Positions 8,217-17,833 of a DNA stretch of 64,000 bases are shown here, piece after piece (position 1 is the stretch's first letter; each line of letters starts with the position of its first letter). Source of the DNA: DASQZT01 sp963728965. Lineage in GTDB: Bacteria > Acidobacteriota > Terriglobia > Bryobacterales > Bryobacteraceae. The translations under genes were made by a program, and so were the position numbers. Under the pieces are notes generated by a model. It did no database searches. It saw nothing but the letters and a program-made list of their open reading frames with translations, and was not told the DNA's origin. The DNA is taken from contig CAVSMH010000001.1 of assembly GCA_963728965.1 (NCBI GenBank), forward strand, positions 434,001 through 498,000, in the 5' to 3' direction.

Positions 8217-11200
8217 ATGCTACGACTGACTCTCCGGCACCTCGCAGGCTGTGCGCTGGTGGCCCTGTTCATCGTGTGCTCCGTCGCACACGCGCAAGTT
8301 TCAACCACGGGAAGCATTTTGGGGGTGGTGAAAGACCCCTCCGGCGCCATCGTGCCAAACGCGGTGGTGGTGTGCGCCGGCATGGAGACGGGCAGCCGTT
8401 TCGAAACCAAGAGCACCGGCGCTGGCGCGTATGCCTGCCCCAACCTGGTGGAGGGAATGTACCGGGTGGATGTAGCCGCTCCGGGTTTTGTCAAAGCGGT
8501 CATCAGCAGCATCAAGGTGAATGTGGCGACGGCGGCCATGGTGGACGTACGCCTGGAAGTCGGCGCCACGACGGAAACGATCCAGGTGGACGCCGAGTCC
8601 ACGCCGGTGATCACGGCAACGACGGCGGTCGCCACGACGATCGTCGGCCGGCAGATTCTGGAACTGCCGCTGTCCACGCGCAGCGCGCTCGACCTGGCGT
8701 TCCAGATGCCCGGCGCGGCGGGCGGCGGGGGTCCGCGTTATTCCAGTTTTGAAGGCCTGCCGCACGGCGCGCTGAACGTGGCCATCGACGGCATCAACGT
8801 GCAGGATAACCTGTTGAAGAGTGCGTCGGGCGGCAGTTTCTACACCTACATCACGCCGCGCGTGGACGCGGTGGACGAGGTGACGGTCAGCTCGGCGGCC
8901 AACGCGGCCAGCGCCGGTGAGGGGGCCGTGCAGATCACCTTCGTCACCAAGCGCGGCACGAACGACTGGCACGGGGGAGTGTTCGAGCAGGTTCGCAACA
9001 ACTATTTCAACGCCAATACCTGGTTCAACAACAAGAATGGCCTGCCGCGCCAGGTACTGCGCCTGAACCAGTTTGGCGGCCGGTTGGGCGGCCCGATCAT
9101 CAAGAACAAACTGTTCATTTTCGGGGTATGGGACGATTTCCGGCTGCCCAATGCGATTGCCCGCACGCGAACGGTGCTGAAGACGAGCGCCCTGGCCGGC
9201 GATTTCACCTACAAAGGCTCGGACGGGCAGAACCACACGGTGAATGTACTGCAGGCGGCAGCCGGAAACGGTCTTCGGTCCACCCCGGATGCGAACATTG
9301 GGGCGCTGCTGAAGCAGATCGACGCACTGCGCACGGGCGGGCAGGTGGGGATCACGCCCAACGACCTGTTCCGCGACACGATGAGCTTCAACAACGTCGG
9401 CTCGCAGCGCCGCTACTTCCCGACCACGCGGCTGGACTACGTGATCAACGAGAAGATGTCGCTCGAAGCGGAATGGTATTACCAGGGATTCCGCAGCTTC
9501 CCCGATACGCTCAACAGCTACGATCGCACGTATCCCGGATTCGAGATGCTGAACGGCAAGAATGCGCAGGGGTCGCAGAACTCCAACCGGCACCAGACTT
9601 CGCTTTCGTTCCGGTGGACACCGGGAGCGACGATGAGCAACGAGCTGCGCTTCGGGGAGAACGGCGGGACGGTGGTTTTCGCCGGCGGCATGGACCAGAG
9701 CCTGTATCCCAACAATACTCGCCTGAGCTGGCCGCTGAGCCTGACTTCGCCGCTCAGCCTGCCGCGCGATTCGCGCCGCAATACACCGTTCCTGAGCCTG
9801 CAAGACACGCTGAGCTGGCAGAAGAGCCAGCACACGCTGAATTTCGGCGTGAGCTACAACCGGATGAGTCCGTGGGACCGGAGCATCGGTACCGCGGTGC
9901 CCCTGGCGAGCCTGGGAGTGACCTCCAACGATCCGGCCAGCCAGATGTTCAACGCCTCGAATTTCCCGGCGATTCAGAGCGCGGACATCACCAACGCGCA
10001 GAACCTGTATGCATTGCTGACCGGGCGGATTTCAGGCGTGTCGGGCGTGGTGAACGTAGATGAGAAGACCCACGCGTACGTGCCGTACGCGCCGCTGACG
10101 GTGCGCAACTTTCAGCAGAACCTGGGAGTGTTTTTCACCGACAATTTCCGCCTGCGACCCACGGTGACGCTGAATTTCGGACTGCGGTGGGACTACCAGG
10201 GCGTGCCCGGCAACACCAACGGAGTATATACCATGCCGCAGGGCGGCTACGCCGGTCTGTTCGACGTATCGGGCAAGGACAACCTGTTCCAGCCGGGGAC
10301 GCTTTCCGGAGAGGCCACCAGCTTCGTGACGGCCGGCCAGTCATGGGACAAGCACTTCGCCAATTTCGCGCCGAGCGTGGGCGTGGTGTGGTCGCCCGGC
10401 TCGGACAATCTCGTTTCGAAGGCCATCTTCGGGAAAGGGGGAGCGCTCCGGATGGGCTATTCCATGACGTACAGCCGCGAGGGCCTGGCGCACCTGACCC
10501 AGGTGGAGGGCGCCAACCCGGGTCCGACGGCGACCGCGACGCTGACCGCCGATGTGGACTTCAAGGCCGGGACGATGTTCTACGACGGCAAGATTCCGCC
10601 GTTGACGCTGAAGCCGACCTCGTACAGTTTTCCGCTGTCCTACAGCCCGCCCACATACAGCGGGGCCAGCTCCAACTGGTACGACCCGAACCTGACGCCG
10701 CCGCGCGTGCACAGCTACAGCATCGGCATCCAGCGGGAGATTGCGAAGGACACCGTGCTCGAGGCGCGCTACGTCGGCAACTTCGGCCAGAACCTGTGGC
10801 GCCAGTACAATCTGAACGAAGCCAATATCATCGAGAACAAGTTCCTGCAGGAATTTGTCAATGCGCGGAACAATTACAACGTGTGCGTGGCCAACCGGCT
10901 GGCGTGCACCGGGTCGGGCTCGGGCACGCTGCGCTTCGATAACCGCGGCGTGGCCGGGCAGGTGGACCTGCCGATTCTGAATGCGGCGTTCAAGGGCACC
11001 ACCGGTTTCACCAGCAGCAGCTTCATCACCAACCTCCAGCAGGGCACCGCCGGCTCGATGGCCAACACGCTGGGCAACAACAAGACCTATATGGACAACC
11101 TCACCGGCGCGGGCTATGCCAAGAACCTCTTCCTGGTGAACCCGACCATGGCGAACGGCGGCGCCTGGCTGCTGTCGAACGGTGCGTGGTCGAACTACAA

Positions 11201-12020
11201 CTCGTTGCAGGTGGAGGTACGGCGGCACACCCGCAGCGGCCTCACCTTCATGTCCAGCTACGTCTTTTCGAAAGGGCGGAGCAACCTCTTCGGGGACGCG
11301 CAATCGTCGGCCACGCAGCCCGTCACGCTACGGAACTTCTCGCTGGGCGATGGGCCTTCGCCGTACGACATTCGCCACGCCTTCAAGATGAACTGGATGT
11401 ACGACCTTCCGTTCGGACCGGGCAAGATGTTCGCGCCCTCGACCAACGGCGTGCTCAGCCGGATTATCGGCGGCTGGACCCTCGACGGGGTCGCCCGGAT
11501 CCAGTCGGGACCGGCGATCCAGTTGACCACGGGGAGCAGCAGCACCAACGGGCGGGGCACGCTGAGCCAGTTCGATGGCGGTGTGCTTCCCATGGTGCCG
11601 GTGTCGCAACTGCAGAGCATGGCGCACATTCACAAGCTTCCCAACGGAGTGGTGACGCTGGTGGATTCCGACCTGATCGGCGCCGACGGACGGGCGAACC
11701 CGGCGTACCTACAGGTGGCCAGCACGCCCGGGCAGCTCGGTTACAACGTGTTCCTCTACGGTCCGCCGCTGGTGCGCCTGGATTCGAGCATTGTGAAGCG
11801 CACGCGGATCAACGAGCGGTTCAATATGGAGTTGCGCGCGCAGGTGCTGAATGTGCTCAATGCGGTGAACTTCATGGCCTGCAGCGCCTCGTCTTCGACC
11901 TGTTCGCTCAACATCACCAGCACGACCTTCGGCCAGACGACCAACTACTACCAGGACTTCAACGGGTCGCAGGATCCCGGCGGCCGGGTGATCGAACTGG
12001 TGGTTCGCCTGAACTTCTAA
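8217..12020 (+). CDS. Oar-like TonB-dependent receptor with carboxypeptidase-regulatory domain
   Basis: A 1267-residue outer-membrane protein. It has a signal peptide ending SVAHAQ (about residue 25), a carboxypeptidase-regulatory-like domain (GSILGVVKDPSGAIVPNAVV, residues about 30-115), a plug region (residues about 130-250, including LNVAIDGINVQDN and VDEVTVSSAANAAS) and a long beta-barrel ending VVRLNF with the C-terminal Phe typical of barrels. Such proteins are thought to import or bind oligosaccharides, peptides or other nutrients; the substrate cannot be read from sequence. The start is supported by GAGGTTAGGA a few bases upstream. A GC-rich hairpin follows the stop. Confidence 0.88.
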   Translation: MLRLTLRHLAGCALVALFIVCSVAHAQVSTTGSILGVVKDPSGAIVPNAVVVCAGMETGSRFETKSTGAGAYACPNLVEGMYRVDVAAPGFVKAVISSIKVNVATAAMVDVRLEVGATTETIQVDAESTPVITATTAVATTIVGRQILELPLSTRSALDLAFQMPGAAGGGGPRYSSFEGLPHGALNVAIDGINVQDNLLKSASGGSFYTYITPRVDAVDEVTVSSAANAASAGEGAVQITFVTKRGTNDWHGGVFEQVRNNYFNANTWFNNKNGLPRQVLRLNQFGGRLGGPIIKNKLFIFGVWDDFRLPNAIARTRTVLKTSALAGDFTYKGSDGQNHTVNVLQAAAGNGLRSTPDANIGALLKQIDALRTGGQVGITPNDLFRDTMSFNNVGSQRRYFPTTRLDYVINEKMSLEAEWYYQGFRSFPDTLNSYDRTYPGFEMLNGKNAQGSQNSNRHQTSLSFRWTPGATMSNELRFGENGGTVVFAGGMDQSLYPNNTRLSWPLSLTSPLSLPRDSRRNTPFLSLQDTLSWQKSQHTLNFGVSYNRMSPWDRSIGTAVPLASLGVTSNDPASQMFNASNFPAIQSADITNAQNLYALLTGRISGVSGVVNVDEKTHAYVPYAPLTVRNFQQNLGVFFTDNFRLRPTVTLNFGLRWDYQGVPGNTNGVYTMPQGGYAGLFDVSGKDNLFQPGTLSGEATSFVTAGQSWDKHFANFAPSVGVVWSPGSDNLVSKAIFGKGGALRMGYSMTYSREGLAHLTQVEGANPGPTATATLTADVDFKAGTMFYDGKIPPLTLKPTSYSFPLSYSPPTYSGASSNWYDPNLTPPRVHSYSIGIQREIAKDTVLEARYVGNFGQNLWRQYNLNEANIIENKFLQEFVNARNNYNVCVANRLACTGSGSGTLRFDNRGVAGQVDLPILNAAFKGTTGFTSSSFITNLQQGTAGSMANTLGNNKTYMDNLTGAGYAKNLFLVNPTMANGGAWLLSNGAWSNYNSLQVEVRRHTRSGLTFMSSYVFSKGRSNLFGDAQSSATQPVTLRNFSLGDGPSPYDIRHAFKMNWMYDLPFGPGKMFAPSTNGVLSRIIGGWTLDGVARIQSGPAIQLTTGSSSTNGRGTLSQFDGGVLPMVPVSQLQSMAHIHKLPNGVVTLVDSDLIGADGRANPAYLQVASTPGQLGYNVFLYGPPLVRLDSSIVKRTRINERFNMELRAQVLNVLNAVNFMACSASSSTCSLNITSTTFGQTTNYYQDFNGSQDPGGRVIELVVRLNF

Positions 12021-12036
12021 GGTCCGGTCAACCACA

Positions 12037-12066
12037 CCCGGGGCGGGTCCAAGAAACCGCCCCGGG
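12037..12066 (+). terminator. GC-rich hairpin after the first TonB receptor gene
   Basis: CCCGGGGCGG (12037-12046) pairs perfectly with CCGCCCCGGG (12057-12066) across a 10-base loop, 16 bases past the stop. No U-tract follows, so it may protect the 3' end or end transcription weakly. A hairpin with the same GGGGCGGGTCC element follows the next receptor gene. Confidence 0.55.
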
Positions 12067-12130
12067 GAGTCTTACAATCCGGCTGCGGGAGGGTTGATCC
12101 GCAGATTGTAGAATTTCGCCTCTCTTTATC

Positions 12131-12159
12131 TTGAAATCCGCCCGCCTGTATGTCATAAT
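12131..12159 (+). promoter_or_regulatory. Sigma70-type promoter of the second large TonB receptor gene
   Basis: TTGAAA (12131-12136), a 17-base spacer and CATAAT (12154-12159), embedded in the same sequence context as the promoter at 8035-8064. A leader of roughly 130 bases follows. Confidence 0.6.
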
Positions 12160-12292
12160 CCTCACACATACACTTTTGCCGCGAACGGCTTGTTTTCGGG
12201 GCCGTCAGCGGTCGGAGTGTAGATTGAGATTGCTTCGGGGTCGGCCGTGCCGTGGCGCGTATGAAACCCATGAGGTAGGTACGGTCTTCCGG

Positions 12293-15200
12293 ATGAAGGT
12301 GCGAACAGTTATGAGCATACGTAGAGTACTGTCCTTCTCACTGCTCCTGGTTTGTCTTCTGTACACATACCCGGCGCACACGCAAACCATCAACGGTTCG
12401 ATCAGCGGCACCGTCTCGGATTCCTCGGGGGCGGTCATTCCGAACGCCAGAATTGTGGTGAAGAACCTGGAGACGGGCATCGCGCGCGAGGCGGACACGG
12501 ATCCGACGGGCGTGTACCGGGTTCGGGCGCTGCCGGTTGGCCGGTACTCGGTATCGTTTTCGGCCGCCGGATTCGAGACCATGATCCGGCAGCCGATCGA
12601 GGTGCAGATGGCCGTGGACCTGGCGATCAACATCACGTTGTCGCCGGGTGTGAACACGCAGGTGGTGTCGGTTACCGCGGAAGCGCCGCTGATCGAGGCG
12701 ACCCAGGGGCAGGTCAGCAAGGGCGTGGAAGCGCTGCGCATTCTGGAACTGCCGGGCCTGAACTCGCTGAACGGGCTGGCGCTGCTGCAGGCGGGCGTGG
12801 TCAACAACCAGAACGGCCGTCCGGGGTCGGGTTTTGCGGTGAACGGCGCCCGCAACCGGTCCAACAATTTCACCATCGATGGCGCTAATAATAATGACCA
12901 GTCGCTGAGCATTCCGCGGCTGAACCTGCCTCCGGAGTACCTGGACCAGTTCCGCATCATCACCAATAACTTCGCCGCCGAGTACGGCCGCAATTCGGGA
13001 GCGTTCGTCAGCCAGATCACGCGCTCGGGCACCAATGATTTTCACGGAATCGAGCGTTGGACGTGGACCGGCAACGGACTGGACTCGCTGACGACGAGCC
13101 AGCAGCGCACCTTCAACACTTATAAGGGGCAGGGCCTGTCGGACGGGCAGGCGATGCATAAGGCGCGGGCGGTGGTCGTGGAGAACCAGGGCCTGCTCAG
13201 CCTGGGGGGCCCCGTCAAGAGAGACCGGAGTTTCTTCTACGTCGGCTACGACGCAGACCGGTACCGCACCACGGCGGTGCCGACCAATATCGCCATCAGC
13301 CCGGCGGGCGCCGATCTGCTGCGCGCCAATCAGAGCAAGTTCGCCCCGGGAGCGGTGGATTCTCTGCTCAACACGTTCCCGGTAGCCAACGATCCGACCT
13401 CGCGCGGTCAGATCAGCATCGCCATTCCGGGCGCGTCGTCGCTGGTCATCCCCATGCAGCAGCTCAGCCCCGGCTTGAATGCTCCGCTATCGTACGGCCG
13501 GAACAGCTGGCGCTGGATCTTCAAGAACGAAACCAAGATCACCGATAAGAACAGCCTCACGTCGCGCTACGTGATTTACGATTACGCCGACCCCGGCGCT
13601 CCGACGGGCCTGACCGCGAACCGGGTCGGACAGAACAACCGGGACCAGTCGCTGACGTTCAACGACACGCACGTGCTGACGCCGACGATGCTGAACGAAG
13701 CCCGCGTCACGTACACCCGCCGCGGCATCCACTTCCCGGAGAACCAGCCGCAGTATGTCTATATCGGCGGATTCACCTCGGTGGGCAGCTCGAACTATCC
13801 GCAGTACCGAGTCGATAACGGGTATGAATATACCGACAACTTTTCCGTGGTGCACGGCCGGCACACCATCAAGACGGGATTCAACCTGTACCACGTGAGC
13901 CTGTTGTCGTACGCCCCGTTCAATGTGCGCGGCACGGTGCAGTACAACTCGCTGGCGGATTTTCTGTTCGACCGGCAGGGCAGCTTCTCGAAGTACACGG
14001 GCATGCCTTCGTTCAACGCGGTTACCAACGAACTGGGAGCCTTCTTCCAGGACGACATCCGCCTGAAGCCGACCTTCTCGTTGAACGTGGGCTTGCGCTA
14101 CGAGTACGACACGGCTCCGTTCGGTTACTGGTCGAACGCCAAGCCGGACAAGAACAACTTCGGACCGCGGTTCGGGTTTGCCTACAGCCCGCGGCCGTCC
14201 GGCGGCGTGCTGGGAAAACTGCTGGGAGACGGCAAGACCTCGATGCGCGGCGGCTTCGCCATGACCTACGACCAGATTTTCCAGAACGTGCTGCTGAACG
14301 TATTCCGGAACTATCCGCGCGGCCTCAACTACAACTACGGGCCGATCGATGGAAAGGGACTGTTCCTGGGGGCCAACCAGCCGGTGGTTCCCACGGTGGA
14401 AGAATACGGGAAGACGTTCAACGTGGATACCCTGGATGGCCGCAACTTCGCCACCAACGAGGTGGCCGCACAGCCGTACGGCTTGCAGTTCAGTTACGGT
14501 GTGGAGCGGCAGTTGTTCAACAACTACGTGGTGAAGGTGTTCTACATCGGCACACGCGGGATCCGGTTGATTCGCGAGCGCGAGACCAACTATGGTTTCC
14601 TGAAGTCAGCGGTGGATGCCAACCCGGCGACCTTCGCGGGCGCTCTTTCGGGACTGCAACTGGCCAGCAGCACTCCGGGAGTGGCGGCGAGCGCCGGCGC
14701 GGTGTACCGCGTGGACCCGGCGATCGGCGGGCGCGTGGTGGGCGGCGGCATAGCGGAATCTTCGTACCACTCGCTGCAGACCACAATCGCGAAGCGGTTC
14801 TCCAACGGCTTCCAGTTTGAAGCCAACTACACCTGGAGCGCGTTCATCAACGATTCGGACGATATCCTGGGCGGCAACGCCAACAGCACGTTTCCGTCGG
14901 TACCGTTCAACTTCCAGTTGGACAAGGCCCGGGCAGCGCTCGATCAACCGCAGCGGCTGGTGGTGAACTACGTCTACCAGTTCCCGTTCTTCAAGCAGCA
15001 GAGTGGGCTGTTGGGCCGGGTGCTGGGCGGATTCGAGCTTTCGGGAGTGACCACGGAAGCTTCGGGCACGCCGTTCTCAATTCTGAACTCCAACAACGCG
15101 CTGGGGACGCTTCCCAACTCGCAGGTGTCCACGGTGATTTCGACGCAGCGGGCATCCATCAATCCCAACGGGGCTGCGGGAACGGCCGGACCGCCGTCTC

Positions 15201-15505
15201 TCAACCCGTACTACATCGCCAACCCGGCCAACTCGGGCATCATCGGCAACCTGGGCCGCAACACGCAACGCACCGGTGGGCTGAATAGCTGGGATGCGGC
15301 GCTGGTGAAGAACATCCGCGTACACAGCGAGAATCACATGGTGCAGTTGCGCTGGGAAGTGTTCGACGTGATGAACCACCGCAACTTCACGACGCTGCCG
15401 GCTTCGACGGTCAGCAATTCGACCAATATGGGGACCTTCCTGAACCTCGGCCAGACGAATGTAGGCGGGCGCAGCATGCAGTTGTTGCTGCGGTATCAGT
15501 TTTAG
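12293..15505 (+). CDS. Oar-like TonB-dependent receptor with carboxypeptidase-regulatory domain
   Basis: A 1070-residue outer-membrane receptor, paralogous in architecture to the one at 8217. It has a signal peptide (RVLSFSLLLVCLLYTYPAHTQ), a carboxypeptidase-regulatory-like domain (SISGTVSDSSGAVIPNARI), a plug (GFAVNGARNRSNNFTIDGAN, residues about 130-240) and a barrel ending LLLRYQF. The start at 12293 is chosen because a GAGGTAGG element lies upstream as in the first receptor; ATG 12311 (MSIRRV) is equally plausible. It has its own promoter at 12131 and a hairpin after the stop. The ligand is unknown, and the barrel sequences of the two receptors differ widely, so they probably bind different things. 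Confidence 0.87.
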   Translation: MKVRTVMSIRRVLSFSLLLVCLLYTYPAHTQTINGSISGTVSDSSGAVIPNARIVVKNLETGIAREADTDPTGVYRVRALPVGRYSVSFSAAGFETMIRQPIEVQMAVDLAINITLSPGVNTQVVSVTAEAPLIEATQGQVSKGVEALRILELPGLNSLNGLALLQAGVVNNQNGRPGSGFAVNGARNRSNNFTIDGANNNDQSLSIPRLNLPPEYLDQFRIITNNFAAEYGRNSGAFVSQITRSGTNDFHGIERWTWTGNGLDSLTTSQQRTFNTYKGQGLSDGQAMHKARAVVVENQGLLSLGGPVKRDRSFFYVGYDADRYRTTAVPTNIAISPAGADLLRANQSKFAPGAVDSLLNTFPVANDPTSRGQISIAIPGASSLVIPMQQLSPGLNAPLSYGRNSWRWIFKNETKITDKNSLTSRYVIYDYADPGAPTGLTANRVGQNNRDQSLTFNDTHVLTPTMLNEARVTYTRRGIHFPENQPQYVYIGGFTSVGSSNYPQYRVDNGYEYTDNFSVVHGRHTIKTGFNLYHVSLLSYAPFNVRGTVQYNSLADFLFDRQGSFSKYTGMPSFNAVTNELGAFFQDDIRLKPTFSLNVGLRYEYDTAPFGYWSNAKPDKNNFGPRFGFAYSPRPSGGVLGKLLGDGKTSMRGGFAMTYDQIFQNVLLNVFRNYPRGLNYNYGPIDGKGLFLGANQPVVPTVEEYGKTFNVDTLDGRNFATNEVAAQPYGLQFSYGVERQLFNNYVVKVFYIGTRGIRLIRERETNYGFLKSAVDANPATFAGALSGLQLASSTPGVAASAGAVYRVDPAIGGRVVGGGIAESSYHSLQTTIAKRFSNGFQFEANYTWSAFINDSDDILGGNANSTFPSVPFNFQLDKARAALDQPQRLVVNYVYQFPFFKQQSGLLGRVLGGFELSGVTTEASGTPFSILNSNNALGTLPNSQVSTVISTQRASINPNGAAGTAGPPSLNPYYIANPANSGIIGNLGRNTQRTGGLNSWDAALVKNIRVHSENHMVQLRWEVFDVMNHRNFTTLPASTVSNSTNMGTFLNLGQTNVGGRSMQLLLRYQF

Positions 15506-15519
15506 CGGGAACCCGACTG

Positions 15520-15592
15520 TGGCGGCAGACCAGGGTGTCTGCGCCACCGCGGCCAGCGTAACTTCCCCAGGGGGGCGGGTCCTCCGCCCCCC
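15520..15592. terminator. Two consecutive hairpins between convergent genes
   Basis: The first hairpin at 15520-15548 pairs GTGGCGGCAGA with TCTGCGCCAC, leaving one bulged G. The second pairs GGGGGGCGG (15570-15578) with CCGCCCCCC (15584-15592) over a 5-base loop and repeats the GGGCGGGTCC element seen at 12041. They sit between the receptor gene and the leftward sulfatase gene ending at 15597, so they could serve both strands. Confidence 0.5.
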
Positions 15593-15596
15593 GATC

Positions 15597-16976
15597 TCAA
15601 CCCACAACTTTCGGCTGTTCTCTGGGCGAGGTGCCTTCGGGGTCGTTGGCCTTCGCTCCCGAAGGAGCTTTCACGGGGCCGAGCAGCAACGGGTCCCCGG
15701 TCGCGCGCATCCAGCGATCGAGGCGGGACTGCATGTCATTCCGTGCATCCCGGGCGGCAGGATCGGCCGCGACGTTGCGGGACTCATTGGGATCGAACAC
15801 CAGGTCGTAGAGTTGTTCGGAGGGCACCGTGCGATCGCGCCAGCGATTCTCCAGCCAGAAGGTCTTGCTCGGGCCGTCATCGCAGTTCGGCAGGTTGGGG
15901 TGTTGGCGGCCATCGAAGTGGCGGATGTACTTCCAGCGGTGGGTGCGCACGGCGCGCTTGGGCTCGTAGGCGGCGTGATAGTTCACCTCGGCGAAGATCT
16001 CGTCGTGAATCTCACCAGACTGGCCGCGGAGGAGCGGCATCATGGACGCGCCTTCGAGCCATGCCGGCTTTTCGATATCCAGCAGGTCGCACAGGGTAGG
16101 GAAGAGGTCGAGGTGGGAGACCATGGCATCCACTACTTTGCCGCCGGAGAAGCCGCCCGGGCCGCGTACGATCAGCGATACTCCCATGCCGTGGTCGGTG
16201 AGGTTGCACTTCATGGCCGGGAAGGCGATGCCGTGATCGGTGGTGGAGATGACCAGGGTGTTTTCGGCGAGGCCATTGGCCTCGAGCGCGTTCAGCACCA
16301 CGCCCACGCCGTCATCCATGACGCGCGCGCTGGCCTTGAACGCGGCGATATCCGCGCGCGTTTCGGGAGTATCGGGGATGGGCGCGGGCGGCAGGCAGAA
16401 ACGCGGGTCCTCGCGCGGCGAGGGAGAGCGGAACTCGCGATGGGTCTCGAAGAAACCCACGTCGAGAAAGAACGGCGGGCGGCGCCGTTTGGCGAGGAAC
16501 CCGGCCGCGCCGGGGGCGACGTCCTCGACGTGATTGCCGGCGAAGGCCACTACTTCGTCGTAGCCGATGACCTTGGGATCGCTGGCGATGTGCTGGAGCC
16601 CGATGAGCGCGGAGGAGTAACCGGCGCGGCGCAGCGTGTGGAGCATGTGCCGGCTGTAATCATCGATGCGGAACCCGCGATGCGCGAGGCCCAACATGCC
16701 GTTGCGGTGGGGGCACATGCCGGTGAGCAGGCTGGCGCGGCTGGGCGAACAGGTGGGTGCGGCATTGAACGCCTTGCGGAAGAGGACGCCGCCCTCGGCC
16801 AGCTTTTGCAGATTGGGAGCGGGCACGGCGTGGCCGTACGGCTGAAGGTAGCGGCCGGTGTCGTGCGAGTGGATATAGAGAATGTTGGGGCGCAGGCGGG
16901 CGGTCTGCGCGAGGGCGGATGCGCCCGCCACGCAGGTTCCCAGAAAGGCGCGGCGGGCCAGGTCATCATGTGCCAT
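15597..16976 (-). CDS. Exported arylsulfatase-family enzyme (heparan N-sulfatase-like)
   Basis: A 459-residue sulfatase with a Tat-like start (ARRAFLGTC). The formylglycine signature CSPSRASLLTG begins at Cys76, the residue that a separate maturase converts to formylglycine. Metal-binding His and Asp residues appear in ILYIHSHDTGRY and STTDHGIAFP. The overall look (NAAPTCSPSRASLLTG, SLIVRGPGG, MVSHLDLFPTLCDL) resembles the N-sulfoglucosamine sulfohydrolase branch, so a sulfated glycan is a likely substrate. No maturase gene is in the window. A CATAAT box at 16983-16988 lies 6 bases before the start codon, so the message may be leaderless. Confidence 0.87.
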   Translation of the reverse strand: MAHDDLARRAFLGTCVAGASALAQTARLRPNILYIHSHDTGRYLQPYGHAVPAPNLQKLAEGGVLFRKAFNAAPTCSPSRASLLTGMCPHRNGMLGLAHRGFRIDDYSRHMLHTLRRAGYSSALIGLQHIASDPKVIGYDEVVAFAGNHVEDVAPGAAGFLAKRRRPPFFLDVGFFETHREFRSPSPREDPRFCLPPAPIPDTPETRADIAAFKASARVMDDGVGVVLNALEANGLAENTLVISTTDHGIAFPAMKCNLTDHGMGVSLIVRGPGGFSGGKVVDAMVSHLDLFPTLCDLLDIEKPAWLEGASMMPLLRGQSGEIHDEIFAEVNYHAAYEPKRAVRTHRWKYIRHFDGRQHPNLPNCDDGPSKTFWLENRWRDRTVPSEQLYDLVFDPNESRNVAADPAARDARNDMQSRLDRWMRATGDPLLLGPVKAPSGAKANDPEGTSPREQPKVVG

Positions 16977-17029
16977 GCCAGCATTATGGCGCGTTGAGGC
17001 GGCGTTTGTGCGTGCTATGCTGACACCGC

Positions 17030-17833
17030 ATGCCCAGCATCTTTGTTCCAGACCTGCTCCAGCACAAGCTCGCGTTCATCACCGGGGGCGGCAGCGGCAT
17101 CGGACGGCGGATTGCGGAGCGATTCGCCGGGCACGGCGCCACGGTGGTCCTGGCGGGCCGCAAGATGGAGAAACTCGAGTCGGCGGCGGAAGCCATCCGC
17201 AGCGCCGGCGGCCGCGCGGAAACCGCGGCATTAGATGTGCGCGACTACGCCGCGGTGGAAGCCGCGCTCCAGAAGGCGCGCGACCAGCACGGGGAGATCG
17301 ATATCGTGCTTTGCGCCGCGGCCGGAAATTTTCCCGCGCCGGTCAGCGCGATGTCGGCCAACGGGTTCAAGGCGGTGATCGATATCGACCTGTTGGGCAC
17401 GTTCAACACCTGCCGGGGCGCGTACCCGCACCTGCGCAAGCCCGGCGGGGTGGTGCTGGCGATTTCCGCCAATCACGCCAGCATGCCGATCGCCTGCCAG
17501 GCGCACGTGTGCGCGGCCAAAGCCGGCGTGGAGTTGTTGACGAAGACGCTGGCGCTCGAATGGGGTCCGGCGGGGATACGCGCCAACTGCATCACGCCCG
17601 GGCCCACCGATGAGACCGAAGGCATGCAGCGGCTGGCGCCCACGGCGGAGATGCGGCGGGCGATCGAAGGCAACATCCCGCTGCGGCGCTACGGGACCAA
17701 GGACGAGCTGGCCGATCTGGCGCTCTTTTTATGTTCCGAGGCCGCCTCGTATATGACGGGCGGGGTCTATGTCTGCGATGGCGGACAGTCGCTTTGCCGG
17801 GCCGCGGTTTCGGGTCCGGCCATGGCTCTGTAA
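17030..17833 (+). CDS. SDR-family enoyl-CoA reductase (2,4-dienoyl-CoA reductase/PECR-like)
   Basis: A 267-residue short-chain dehydrogenase with the NAD(P) motif TGGGSGIG at residues 18-25 and an NHAS segment. The usual YxxxK is replaced by a QAHVCAAKAGVELLTKTLALEWG segment, as in 2,4-dienoyl-CoA and trans-2-enoyl-CoA reductases, where the tyrosine sits elsewhere. Such enzymes handle unsaturated acyl-CoAs, which fits the beta-oxidation genes next door. A TTGAGG-16-TATGCT promoter (16994-17021) ends 8 bases before the ATG, with no Shine-Dalgarno. The last 67 bases overlap the 3' end of the convergent acyl-CoA synthetase gene. Confidence 0.82.
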   Translation: MPSIFVPDLLQHKLAFITGGGSGIGRRIAERFAGHGATVVLAGRKMEKLESAAEAIRSAGGRAETAALDVRDYAAVEAALQKARDQHGEIDIVLCAAAGNFPAPVSAMSANGFKAVIDIDLLGTFNTCRGAYPHLRKPGGVVLAISANHASMPIACQAHVCAAKAGVELLTKTLALEWGPAGIRANCITPGPTDETEGMQRLAPTAEMRRAIEGNIPLRRYGTKDELADLALFLCSEAASYMTGGVYVCDGGQSLCRAAVSGPAMAL

